From RGIG4097 sp964550635 (GTDB taxonomy: Bacteria > Bacillota > Clostridia > Christensenellales > CAG-917): DNA of 64,000 nucleotides. The translations under genes and the position numbers were made by a program. The stretch covers positions 3,948 to 67,947 of the forward strand of contig CAZJZV010000008.1 in assembly GCA_964550635.1 (NCBI GenBank). Direction: 5' to 3'. Positions 1 through 8,451 of the stretch are shown here, in pieces. The notes beneath the pieces were generated by a model, which worked only from the letters and a program-made list of their open reading frames with translations, did not search any database and was not told the DNA's origin. Numbering within the stretch: the first letter of the stretch is position 1; every line of letters starts with the position of its first letter.

Positions 1-182
1 CGCAGTGCGGTGCGCACGTCGTCGAAAACTTCCGCGCCGTAGCGTTTTGCGAATCTCTCCGCCCGTGAGCGCGTGCGCGAATAGACGGCGGTCACCGTGT
101 GTCGTCCCGTTTTGGTGATTTCTCTCATCACCGTGTTTGCGATTCTGCCCGTGCCTATGACGAGCCAACGAAATGCCTGCAT
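1..182 (-). CDS. Gfo/Idh/MocA-family oxidoreductase, N-terminal part only
   Basis: Only about the first 60 codons lie in the window; the gene continues past the left edge. Translated on the minus strand from the ATG at 182, the protein opens with a beta strand and the dinucleotide-binding turn GTGRIA near residues 10-15, followed by a region reading TAVYSRTRSRAERFAKRYG. This is the classic start of the Gfo/Idh/MocA family, NAD(P)-dependent sugar or cyclitol dehydrogenases with a Rossmann fold. A pyrimidine-rich stretch upstream reads as an AAGGAG-type ribosome binding site on the minus strand. The substrate cannot be told from this fragment. It is divergent from the small membrane protein gene at 283. 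Confidence 0.8.
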   Translation of the reverse strand, partial: MQAFRWLVIGTGRIANTVMREITKTGRHTVTAVYSRTRSRAERFAKRYGAEVFDDVRTAL

Positions 183-238
183 AATTTCTCCTTGTCCTTA
201 TATATCCATTATCGCACGAAGAAGTCGAAGTGTCAAGA

Positions 239-267
239 TTGACATATTCCGCAACAAGTGGTATATT
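239..267 (+). promoter_or_regulatory. sigma-A-type promoter for the 283 gene
   Basis: TTGACA at 239-244, a 17-base spacer, and TATATT at 262-267. Transcription should start near 274, giving a leader of only about nine bases and no clear Shine-Dalgarno before the ATG at 283. Confidence 0.7.
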
Positions 268-282
268 TTCGTTGGTGACAAT

Positions 283-618
283 ATGGAAAATCTCGACAAT
301 ATGATGAAAGAACAAGCCGAAAAGGTTATCGTCCGCATAAACGCTCAAAAGAAAAAACAAGCGTTATTGACGGGTATGATTTTCGTTGAAGGGCTTATCG
401 CTCTCGGCGCGGGCATTGCGGTTTTGGTGCTTGAAAGCGTGCTTATAGGCGCGATTTTGATTGCTCTCGGACTGGGTATTACCATTGCGATGAGTATCGT
501 TTTCGTGAGCACGAACAAGAAACTCAACGCTATGCGCGACGATGCGCTCCGCTACGTCGAAATGAGCGCGGAAGCACTCAAAAACGTGCCTAATTCGGCG
601 GAAAAAGAACAGGAATAG
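283..618 (+). CDS. small two-helix membrane protein, unknown function
   Basis: A 111-residue protein. Residues about 1-25 form a charged amphipathic helix, then two adjoining hydrophobic helices (about 28-50 and 54-76) with many Gly, Ala, Ile and Leu, then a charged C-terminal helix. I do not recognise a family. The ATG at 283 is chosen over in-frame upstream codons because it is just downstream of a consensus promoter (239-267) and the upstream part would overlap the divergent gene. It ends two bases before the methyltransferase gene at 621, so the two are probably co-transcribed with the acetyltransferase behind them. Confidence 0.6.
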   Translation: MENLDNMMKEQAEKVIVRINAQKKKQALLTGMIFVEGLIALGAGIAVLVLESVLIGAILIALGLGITIAMSIVFVSTNKKLNAMRDDALRYVEMSAEALKNVPNSAEKEQE

Positions 619-620
619 TT

Positions 621-1169
621 ATGAATGCCTTGTATATCGTCCACGAAGTTTTGAAAAGATACGTATCGCAGGGCGGTTTTGCCATCGATGCGACCGCGGG
701 CAGAGGGTACGATACCGCTTTTCTTTGCTCTCTCGTCGGCGAAAACGGCAGAGTGCTTGCATTCGACGTCCAACAAGACGCCATTGACAGCACCCGAAAA
801 CTCCTGTCGAGTGAAGGCAAAACGGCAACTCTCGTCCTTGACTCCCACGCAAATATGGGCAAGTACGCAGAGCCCGATAGCGCGGATGCCATTGTGTTCA
901 ATCTCGGCTATCTTCCCCACGGCGACCACTCCGTGTACACCCACTTTGAAAGCACCCGCACCGCTATTGAAGAAGGCTTGAAAATCCTGAAAAAAGGCGG
1001 CGTTATGTGCGTTAGCGTTTACTACGGCGGGGACTCCGGCTACGAAGAAAAAGACGCTCTCATCCCTTGGCTCAAAACCCTTGACGACGGCAAATATCAA
1101 GTGCTTGTCACCTATTTCCACAACTGGAAAAAGGATCCCCCTATCCCCGTCCTAATCTTCAAAAATTAA
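621..1169 (+). CDS. mnmM: MnmM/YtqB-type tRNA methyltransferase
   Basis: A 182-residue class I SAM-dependent methyltransferase covering the whole usual length of the family. The SAM-binding motif DATAGRGYDT is at residues 23-32, an acidic ribose-binding strand (LAFDVQ) follows, and the family-specific NLGYLPHGDHS motif is near residues 94-104. This pattern defines the former 'putative rRNA methylase' family (YtqB). The B. subtilis member is known to methylate nm5s2U to mnm5s2U at the tRNA wobble position. The product assignment follows from family similarity only. It sits between the small membrane protein and a GNAT acetyltransferase with very short gaps. Confidence 0.85.
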   Translation: MNALYIVHEVLKRYVSQGGFAIDATAGRGYDTAFLCSLVGENGRVLAFDVQQDAIDSTRKLLSSEGKTATLVLDSHANMGKYAEPDSADAIVFNLGYLPHGDHSVYTHFESTRTAIEEGLKILKKGGVMCVSVYYGGDSGYEEKDALIPWLKTLDDGKYQVLVTYFHNWKKDPPIPVLIFKN

Positions 1170-1181
1170 AAATGGTGAGTT

Positions 1182-1736
1182 ATGATTAGAAATATCAGAG
1201 AAAGCGACAGAGAAAATTTGCGGACGGTGTGTCACGAAACGGCGACCGCGCCAAGTCTTGCAAGGTCGAAAGAACTCGTGTGTTTGCTCTACTGCGACAG
1301 TTATATCGATCACGAAACGGAGCATTGTTTCGCTCTGACCGACGAAAACGACAACGCAGTTGGATATATTCTTTGTGCGGTGGACCAAGCGAAGTTTGAA
1401 AAGGATTACGAGCCTTACCGCCTGAAAGCGAAGAAGATTTCTTTCATAGACGCGCTCGGACAGAAAATCGAAAACAAATTGTTCAAACGACTGTTTGAAG
1501 AATATCCCGCACACTTGCACGTGGACATTTTGCCCGCCTATCAAGGAAACGGAAACGGTACGAAACTGATAAAAACTCTCGAAGACCATTTGAAAGAAAT
1601 CGGAGTGAAAGCAATCAGATTGAGCGTAGGCACAGGCAACGTGCGCGCACAAAAATTCTACGTGAAAAACGGCTACGCACGCATAGCGTATCTGCCGGGA
1701 ATCGCCGCCGTCTACGGCAAAAAACTGAACGAATAA
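1182..1736 (+). CDS. GNAT-family N-acetyltransferase
   Basis: A 184-residue protein. The acetyl-CoA binding motif A is clear at about residues 110-128 (LHVDILPAYQGNGNGTKLI, the Q/R-x-x-G-x-G/A pattern), and motif B follows with NVRAQKFYVKNGY at about 155-167. GNAT enzymes transfer an acetyl group from acetyl-CoA to an amine; the substrate cannot be predicted. The start at 1182 has a GGTGAG ribosome binding site and lies 12 bases behind mnmM, so it closes this small operon, which ends at the hairpin at 1797. Confidence 0.85.
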   Translation: MIRNIRESDRENLRTVCHETATAPSLARSKELVCLLYCDSYIDHETEHCFALTDENDNAVGYILCAVDQAKFEKDYEPYRLKAKKISFIDALGQKIENKLFKRLFEEYPAHLHVDILPAYQGNGNGTKLIKTLEDHLKEIGVKAIRLSVGTGNVRAQKFYVKNGYARIAYLPGIAAVYGKKLNE

Positions 1737-1796
1737 CATCCGACCACACCATTCCGCAAAGATAAAACGGCGGGAAATAGTTAAAAGGCAAAAGAA

Positions 1797-1826
1797 AACG
1801 CACTCATTCGAGTGCGTTTTTGTTTT
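1797..1826. terminator. bidirectional intrinsic terminator
   Basis: A nine-base-pair stem (AACGCACTC / GAGTGCGTT) around an ATTC loop, followed by T-rich sequence; it lies between two convergent genes and has A/T tracts on both sides, so it can serve both strands. Confidence 0.8.
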
Positions 1827-1838
1827 GCCGTCGTTCGC

Positions 1839-4800
1839 TTATGCGAAGAGTTTTTCAAGGTTGACCATTATGTTGCCGTTCGTGTATTCGAGTGCATCGA
1901 AGAATTTTTCAAGTCTGACGTCGCCGATGATTGACAGGACTTCGGGTTTGAGAGATGAGATATTGCCCCAATCGAGTAAGTCGTTGACGGTCATCGATTG
2001 CAATTTGGTTTGGAAGACTTTGCCGAGATTGTCAAGGGTGGTGGACTTGACGTCTTCGTCGTCGAACAAACTGTCGGGTTCGATTGCCATAAGGTCGGAG
2101 AGAGTGAAGGTCTTCATTGCGTTGTCAAGGCTACCGACTTTGACGTCGTGAGTTGCAAACGCTCTGATGACGTGCGCGCTCTTTGCGGTTACGATTTGAA
2201 CCTTGCGGGTTGAGATAGGAGTGATGAGCGTACCGCTATCGTCTTGGAGATAGTTTTCACCGACTGCCGCCACGTATGCGATTGTGTGCGAGAAGGAGCC
2301 TTCGCCGACCGCGCCTGCGGGAAGGGAAGTTTTGAGCACGTAGTCGCCGTTGAAGAGAGTGTAGTCGCCGTCTTCGTCCACGATATACACGTCGTCGCAG
2401 ATATTCTTCGAGAAGGTTATCACGCTATATCCCGCCTCTTTTGCCGCGTGGTATTCGGCATCGAGTTTTGCATAGTAGTAGTAAGTTACACTGCCTACAG
2501 TCTTTGCGGGGAGTTTTGCAAACGCAAGGTCGATAGTGCTACTTGACGTTGCGCTCACATAGTCGCCCGTCGTGTAGTCGATGAAGTAACTGCCGCTTGC
2601 ATTCGGAGTGTAGCCGTTTTCGAGATGGATGTATATATCCATATCGGAGTGGGCGGGGTTGGTCGCATCGTAGGGCACGTACGCGCCGTTGAAGTTGACG
2701 TAGAGAAGTGCGCTACCGCCCGTGCTTACTTGGCGATAAGTCTTGCCGGAGTAACCGCTTGTGGTGGTGTCGCGGTAGTAAGTCTTGTTGTAAGTGCCTT
2801 TGCTTGCAAGGTAGATTGAGAGAGCGGGATTCAAGGAATATTCCGCATTTTCCGCGCTTGCATCCGCGCAATAGTACATATAAGGATGAGCCGTCGCCGC
2901 GATTGCAAATTCCGCCGCATCGCTTGCGGTGAATTGCGTATAACCGTAGGTTATAGTGCCGAGTTCAAACTTTGCGAGTTGTTCTGCGGTGAGTTTTTGA
3001 TAGACGTCGCTACGCAGATAATACTTGCCGTTTATGTCGTAGGTGAACGTGTAGTAGTAGTTCACACCGCCGACGGTGGAAGTGTAGTTATCGTCCTTTT
3101 CGACGAGCCAACGCGCGCTTTCGTCGCTATCCGCCACGACGGAATCTTGTACGACGTCGTATTCGTTGATGCCGATAAGGTCTTTGAGATACATATCGTT
3201 GATGACGGTATCCATACTGTTGCCGAGTTCGTTGACGGGGAGATACGCCATCTTGCGAAGGACCGCGTGAGTAGTACCGCTTGCGGTGAGTTCGTAGTAT
3301 TGTTCGCTAGTGTGAGAGCCGACGAATACGGGATCGGATTCGACGTAGACGCCGTTTACGTAGCGATAGAATTTTCCGCCGACAAACTCATAGTAAGTTT
3401 CGGTGGGGTTGGCGGTGATATAGGTGCGAGTCACCGCGTCGTAGTTGCCTGCGGAGTAGATGAAGTATGTCTTGCTTTCGTCCGTGGTATCCGCGGCTTC
3501 GGTGAAACTGTCGAGAGCGTTTGCTTTTGCGTAGACGTCGCCGTCGATTGCGATGACGTCCGAGAGAATGACTTCGTCAAACGCGGCGGAGAAGTTGCCG
3601 ATTTTGACCTTCGCAAAGCGTTGCAAGGTGCTTGAAGACACGGTGCCTTCAACGTATGCGGTTGCGCCTGCGACTACGGCCGTTTGCATTGCGGAGCCGT
3701 TCCAGTAGTACTTGACGACGGAGTCGTCCGCTATTTGTTCCGCACTTGCGACGACGTAACTAAATTCAACCATATTACCGCTTCCGTCGTCTTTGAGCCC
3801 GACGATTTTCGAGTAACGAGTTGCGGTTTCGCTATGAATTGCGGGGTTGTAGAGCGTGTAGTAACCGCCGTTTGCAACGTAGACGAATTTGCCGTTGACA
3901 TCGGGCATATAGAGGTCGACGGTAATATCGATGACTTCGTTGAGACGCATATCGTCGATTATTTCGTCCATTTTCGTCGCCATATCGTCGATCTTGGTGA
4001 ATGCGAGTTTTTTAAGGACTGCGTTGCTTGCGCCCGCCACGGAGATTTCGTAAAATACGGTGTCCGCGTGCGCCGCCATAAAGGTGGAGTCGTGCACGTC
4101 CGCAATCTTGTAGACGCCGTTTTCAAAGTAGTAGTAATCGACGGTGTCTGCAAAAGGAGCGGTAGCGGTGACGTAGACGTCCATTTCGACATCGAGCACG
4201 TCGCCAAGGACGAGTTCACTGAAAGAGTCCGAGAAGTCGCCGATTGAAATGGATGCAAGACGTTGCAAAACTTTGCTTGACGCACTGCCTTTCACGTAGG
4301 CGGGAGCACCGTCGATAGCGGTAGTTTGCATTGCGGTGCCGTTCCAGTAGTATTTGACGATTGCGCTATCCGCGATTTGAGCGGAAGTTGCAAGGATATA
4401 ATCGGGAGCGGTGCTATCGCTCTCGTCGGTGAGTTTCGAGTATCTCTGCATACCGTCGTGCTCGTCGGGGTTGTAGAGAGTGTAATATCCGCCGTTGTCT
4501 ATGCGCTCGTATTTGACGATATTATTGTTTGCGATTTCGTCGGCGGTTGCAAGGACGAAAGTCTTTTCGTAGCGAGTGAGTCCCGCCATATCCGCGTTGT
4601 TTTCGTCGTAGAGATAGTACGCACCGTCAATTGCGACGTATTTTCCGTCGGCGGCGGTTGCGAAGTTTGCAACGTAGCGGTCGCCCGTAAAGTCGCTTGC
4701 GGCGGGCTTGTAGGTCGCTTGTTGAGAAACGTAAACGTAGATACCGTTGCTATCCTTGACGTAGGCGGAGTAGGTGATATCGATGACGTCGCCAAGGGTG

Positions 4801-6260
4801 AGAGTGTCGATAGACTTGCTCAAATCCTTGAGAGCAGTGTCTTTGAGAGTGAGAAGAATCGCGGGACTTTCGTCGTTGATTTCGATGAGGTCGCAAAGGC
4901 GGAGTGCCATAAGGCTATCCGTTGCGTTGTTGAGACCGCTGACGGTGGTGCGAGCGATTGCTTGGATTGCGGTGTCCGACGTGCCTTTATGCACGAGAAG
5001 GTAACTTTCGTCACCGCCTACGATAAGGCGGGTGTCCGCGGAAGGATATTCTTCGACGTCTTTGCCGTAGACTTCCATATTGACGAGAGTTTCGCCGTCG
5101 AGATATTTATCCGCGCTCGTGACGATAACGCTCGTGCCTGCAGTGCCTGCGATAGTGAGAGTGTCGAGTGCGATGAAACCGCTTTCGATAGGCGCATAAG
5201 AACCGTCCTTTTCGGCGAAGTGGTTGGAGTAGGTTTGGAGATAGAGTTTCGCACCTTCGGTGATATTGGTTGTGGTCGCCTTTTCGTATTCGACGAAACG
5301 ATAATAGGTCTTGCTTTCTTCACCTTCTTCGGTGGTGGTGTAGCAAGAATTATCCACTTTATAGACGGGATTTCCCGCTTCGTCGGTGACCGCGACTTTG
5401 TTGCCGTTTTCGTCGGTGGTAGCCTTTTCCACAAAACGAAGTTCTTTATAGATGAGATTTCCTTCATCGTCCGCACCCGCGACGTAGGTCGTTGCGCCCG
5501 CTTTCACGGAGTCGATGTCGCTTGCGCCGACTTGCTCGTAGCGGTCGACTTTGACGAAGACGGGGTTTGCGCCGTTGAGAATGAAAGCATCGCAGTCCGC
5601 GTCGATAATCGTGCCGACTTCGAGTCCGTTGACGATTGAGCCGAAAGCGGAAAGGGGAGAATCTTTGATTTGGTCGAAGATTGCGTTTTCACCGAGAGTC
5701 AAACCGAAGTTTTCTTCGATTTGGCGGAGAGTCATATTGTCGCCGTCGATACCGGACAGGATTTCGTCAATCGCTTTGGTGACGCTGTTGTAGAGATTGT
5801 CCTTGATGACGGGAATATCGTAGGTGCCGAAGTCGATACCCGCAAGAGTGCCGATGTCGTCGAGAGTGATATTTTCGACGATGAGATGCACGCTCGAGCC
5901 GATTTCACTGATAGGGACTTCGAAGATAGGGGAGAAGTCGATGCCGTCGATGATTGCACCGAGACTATCGAGTTTTCCGTTCAAGCCGTATTTATCCGCG
6001 ATTTCACGGAGAGACATATTCGAGAAATTGCCGAAATCGCCGATGAGCGACTTGCCGAGATCCCAAAGCGATTTATTTTCCGCTTCGCTACCCGCGTCGA
6101 TGATTGCGCTTTCTCCTTCGAGACCGACTTTTTGTTGCAGGTCGCCGACGGTGATTTGAGTCGTGATTCCGAAAACGGTGCCGACGATTGCGACGATAAG
6201 GAGTATGATTCCGAGAATCATACCGAGAACGAAAGTTAACGTGCCTCTCAATACTTTCAT
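1839..6260 (-). CDS. giant membrane-anchored repeat protein, unknown function
   Basis: A 1473-residue protein with an N-terminal hydrophobic anchor (about residues 6-33) and no recognised catalytic motif; the rest is probably outside the cell. A short degenerate unit of the form 'L..LA...I.df...(D)..iLxDvIxI' recurs, for example near residues 455, 485, 685, 775, 900, 1025 and 1390. Between units are long Tyr/Ala/Asp-rich stretches, and a module with the phrase GGYYTLYNP plus KYYWNG(T/S)AMQT is duplicated about 645 bp apart (around 3540-3900 and 4190-4500). The ATG at 6260 has AGGAG seven bases upstream. It lies 19 bases behind the CvpA-like gene, so the two should share the promoter at 7048-7076. 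Probably a surface or envelope-spanning structural protein; I do not know its family. Confidence 0.75.
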   Translation of the reverse strand: MKVLRGTLTFVLGMILGIILLIVAIVGTVFGITTQITVGDLQQKVGLEGESAIIDAGSEAENKSLWDLGKSLIGDFGNFSNMSLREIADKYGLNGKLDSLGAIIDGIDFSPIFEVPISEIGSSVHLIVENITLDDIGTLAGIDFGTYDIPVIKDNLYNSVTKAIDEILSGIDGDNMTLRQIEENFGLTLGENAIFDQIKDSPLSAFGSIVNGLEVGTIIDADCDAFILNGANPVFVKVDRYEQVGASDIDSVKAGATTYVAGADDEGNLIYKELRFVEKATTDENGNKVAVTDEAGNPVYKVDNSCYTTTEEGEESKTYYRFVEYEKATTTNITEGAKLYLQTYSNHFAEKDGSYAPIESGFIALDTLTIAGTAGTSVIVTSADKYLDGETLVNMEVYGKDVEEYPSADTRLIVGGDESYLLVHKGTSDTAIQAIARTTVSGLNNATDSLMALRLCDLIEINDESPAILLTLKDTALKDLSKSIDTLTLGDVIDITYSAYVKDSNGIYVYVSQQATYKPAASDFTGDRYVANFATAADGKYVAIDGAYYLYDENNADMAGLTRYEKTFVLATADEIANNNIVKYERIDNGGYYTLYNPDEHDGMQRYSKLTDESDSTAPDYILATSAQIADSAIVKYYWNGTAMQTTAIDGAPAYVKGSASSKVLQRLASISIGDFSDSFSELVLGDVLDVEMDVYVTATAPFADTVDYYYFENGVYKIADVHDSTFMAAHADTVFYEISVAGASNAVLKKLAFTKIDDMATKMDEIIDDMRLNEVIDITVDLYMPDVNGKFVYVANGGYYTLYNPAIHSETATRYSKIVGLKDDGSGNMVEFSYVVASAEQIADDSVVKYYWNGSAMQTAVVAGATAYVEGTVSSSTLQRFAKVKIGNFSAAFDEVILSDVIAIDGDVYAKANALDSFTEAADTTDESKTYFIYSAGNYDAVTRTYITANPTETYYEFVGGKFYRYVNGVYVESDPVFVGSHTSEQYYELTASGTTHAVLRKMAYLPVNELGNSMDTVINDMYLKDLIGINEYDVVQDSVVADSDESARWLVEKDDNYTSTVGGVNYYYTFTYDINGKYYLRSDVYQKLTAEQLAKFELGTITYGYTQFTASDAAEFAIAATAHPYMYYCADASAENAEYSLNPALSIYLASKGTYNKTYYRDTTTSGYSGKTYRQVSTGGSALLYVNFNGAYVPYDATNPAHSDMDIYIHLENGYTPNASGSYFIDYTTGDYVSATSSSTIDLAFAKLPAKTVGSVTYYYYAKLDAEYHAAKEAGYSVITFSKNICDDVYIVDEDGDYTLFNGDYVLKTSLPAGAVGEGSFSHTIAYVAAVGENYLQDDSGTLITPISTRKVQIVTAKSAHVIRAFATHDVKVGSLDNAMKTFTLSDLMAIEPDSLFDDEDVKSTTLDNLGKVFQTKLQSMTVNDLLDWGNISSLKPEVLSIIGDVRLEKFFDALEYTNGNIMVNLEKLFA

Positions 6261-6279
6261 AATAACTCCTAATTATGCG

Positions 6280-7023
6280 TTAGTTTTTGGTGAATATTTT
6301 CGCAAAAACTTTTCCGATGGGGTTGAGTTCATAGAAGAACTTGCAGACTGATGATTGCTCGATATAGTTCATGATCGACGGCGCCTTGTCCGACAATGCG
6401 GAGAATATCGCAAGCACGAGGAATATGATGACCGCGCCCACGACGAGTCCGATAAGACCGCCGAAAACTTTGTCTATGATACGTACCGTTTTGTTGTCGC
6501 TGTCGTGAAGCCCTTTCGTTGCGCCCTTGATGACGGTGCAGACGATTGAAAGCCCTATCGCGCACACCACGAAGAGTGCGATTGCCATGATAAGACTCGT
6601 CACGTTGTAAACGCAGACGCTTGCAACGGAATGAACACCGCTTTCGGTGATGAGAGTTTTCGCGAGCCAACCCGCGAGTTTACCCTTGAAACTGATTGAA
6701 CCGAGTTCGGTGAGTTCGCCGTTTTGGAGAATGGAATAGGTGCCGTCGTTGATGAAAACGGTTTCGTTGAACTCCGCGCCCCAACCCGTCGACGCACTTG
6801 CGATTTTCTCTTGTAGGGATGCGCTCAAACTAGAATTCATCACGGTTTCGTGGAATGCGCCCATGAGAAGCAAGGACAAAAGTATCACGACGATTGTGAC
6901 GAAAAAGCCTTTGAAAGATTTGCCGAATCCTTTGATGACTCCGCCCAACGTGAAAAGAAGCAACACTGCAATCAGTGCCACGTCGGCGTACCAAGTCGTA
7001 TCGGCAATAATAGTGGAAAACAT
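6280..7023 (-). CDS. CvpA-like integral membrane protein
   Basis: A 247-residue protein with an N-terminal membrane helix, a long helix at about 37-57, an extracytoplasmic stretch of about 80 residues, and two further hydrophobic segments. The last one carries the glycine-rich VFGGLIGLVVGAVII pattern typical of the CvpA family (PF02674), whose members in other bacteria affect colicin V production, envelope integrity or cell division. The start has a full AGGAGG site. The inserted outer domain is larger than in standard CvpA. Its co-transcription with the giant repeat protein suggests a shared envelope role, which is inference. Confidence 0.7.
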   Translation of the reverse strand: MFSTIIADTTWYADVALIAVLLLFTLGGVIKGFGKSFKGFFVTIVVILLSLLLMGAFHETVMNSSLSASLQEKIASASTGWGAEFNETVFINDGTYSILQNGELTELGSISFKGKLAGWLAKTLITESGVHSVASVCVYNVTSLIMAIALFVVCAIGLSIVCTVIKGATKGLHDSDNKTVRIIDKVFGGLIGLVVGAVIIFLVLAIFSALSDKAPSIMNYIEQSSVCKFFYELNPIGKVFAKIFTKN

Positions 7024-7047
7024 TTATAACTTCCTCCTATTTATAAC

Positions 7048-7076
7048 ATTATATACGCACGCGCGAACAAAATCAA
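7048..7076 (-). promoter_or_regulatory. promoter for the CvpA-like / giant protein operon
   Basis: On the minus strand TTGATT (7071-7076), a 17-base spacer, and TATAAT (7048-7053). The start codon is at 7023, leaving room for the AGGAGG site. Confidence 0.75.
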
Positions 7077-7168
7077 GAAAAACTATTCAAAACAATTTAT
7101 ATGTGACAAAATGCAACGAAATTCCGCCGTTGCGATTTTTGCGGAGCGGTGTAGAAAAAGAAAGAAAA

Positions 7169-7197
7169 GCGCGCCTAAAAGGCGCGCGATTTTTTTA
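7169..7197. terminator. intrinsic terminator behind the DUF2804 gene
   Basis: GCGCGCC / GGCGCGC stem with a TAAAA loop, T-run on the plus strand and a T-rich run on the minus strand; it lies just past the stop of the minus-strand gene ending at 7239. Confidence 0.7.
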
Positions 7198-7238
7198 GGT
7201 TGATTGCTTTTTCTACTATTTTGCCGAAAAATCAGCAA

Positions 7239-8285
7239 TTACCACTTGTTATGCACTTTTTCCGCAAAGCCCAATTCGTCCTTGACTTCGATGACGGTGC
7301 CGTCGTCAAGCACGCACTTTCCGTTGAAAATGCCGAAAACTTGGTGGGGTATCATGCACATAACCTTCAAATCGAAAGGCTCGTAGCGGTCGATAATCGG
7401 GTGGAAAGTGCAGTCGAATCTGCCGTCCTCACTGACGAAGTGCCAATCTTCCATATAGCGCGGTTTGCCTTCGCCGTCGCCGGGGATACGGAATTCCACT
7501 TTTGACGGAAGTTTGTGAGATTTTCCGTCGTAGAAGAGCATATCTTCGGTCGCTTGAGAAGTGTTGCCGAAACCGTAGCCGAGATTCCAACCGAAAGTTT
7601 TTCCGTCGGGCAGGCGGGTTTGCAAACTTCCCCAATACCAAGTGTTGTCGTAAGTCCACACACCGCGTCCCCAGTCGAGAGCGCCGAATGAGTCGTCCGC
7701 GGAGAAGGGGTATTCTCTGTCGTTAAGGAAGAAAGAGCCTTCCGCTTTCATGCAGTTGATTTTCGCATTGAAATAGAAGTGCTTATCCTTGTCGAAAGGA
7801 GTCGCAATTACCATACATTCTTCGGGAAATTCCGAGAGAGTGACGTCGAAACGGACGGTCGTCCCGCGTTTGTCCGCGTTGGGATATTCACCGGTTAGGC
7901 GACGAGTGGTGCCGTCGTTTTCAAACTTCATCCAAACTTTGCCGTTGTGCCATTCGCAGTTACCGCTCTCGAAGGTCGCGGGCATATTGACCTTGCCCAT
8001 AGGGAAAAGGAAGATACTGCTATTCGTGAATTGCGCGGGGGTGACGAAGTCCATAATGGAAAGGGAGAGCGCACCCACGTAACCCATATCCGCCATAGTC
8101 AGACAAAGGGCGTATTCCTTGTTCGCGATATAATAGTAGTCCCACTCTTTGATGCGGGTACGTTTTGCAAGGATTTTCTTGTTGTCGTATTCCCAATTCA
8201 AGCGTTTAGCAAAGCCCGGCTCGGCGATATTTCCGCTTTCGTCGAGGAGCGGTTTCTTGACCAAAACTTCGTGTTGATTTTGCAT
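7239..8285 (-). CDS. DUF2804 family protein
   Basis: A 348-residue soluble protein without signal peptide or membrane helix. It is rich in Trp, Tyr and Phe and contains the DDSFGALDWGRG and FGWNLGYGFGN stretches that I associate with DUF2804 (PF10974), a family of all-beta proteins, lipocalin-like in fold, with no established reaction. The start at 8285 is preferred over the codon four residues earlier because GGAGGA sits seven bases before it. It is a single-gene unit between the terminators at 7169 and 8414. No function can be assigned. Confidence 0.75.
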   Translation of the reverse strand: MQNQHEVLVKKPLLDESGNIAEPGFAKRLNWEYDNKKILAKRTRIKEWDYYYIANKEYALCLTMADMGYVGALSLSIMDFVTPAQFTNSSIFLFPMGKVNMPATFESGNCEWHNGKVWMKFENDGTTRRLTGEYPNADKRGTTVRFDVTLSEFPEECMVIATPFDKDKHFYFNAKINCMKAEGSFFLNDREYPFSADDSFGALDWGRGVWTYDNTWYWGSLQTRLPDGKTFGWNLGYGFGNTSQATEDMLFYDGKSHKLPSKVEFRIPGDGEGKPRYMEDWHFVSEDGRFDCTFHPIIDRYEPFDLKVMCMIPHQVFGIFNGKCVLDDGTVIEVKDELGFAEKVHNKW

Positions 8286-8413
8286 AGTTTCCTCCAAACG
8301 ATGAGTTTAAGTGGTGTTTTTGCTTGCATAAACCGTTTTTTCAGTCGATATACGGACTGATTGTCTTAATTCGATTTCAGGGTGAAATCCTTTCGGTTTC
8401 GGCGTCGCAAGAT

Positions 8414-8447
8414 ATAAAAACCCCGCTCGAAAACGAGCGGGGTTAGG
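8414..8447 (-). terminator. intrinsic terminator of nifJ
   Basis: Perfect 11-bp stem AACCCCGCTCG / CGAGCGGGGTT with a four-base loop at 8419-8444; on the minus strand it is followed by a T-run. Confidence 0.85.
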
Positions 8448-8451
8448 GTGC

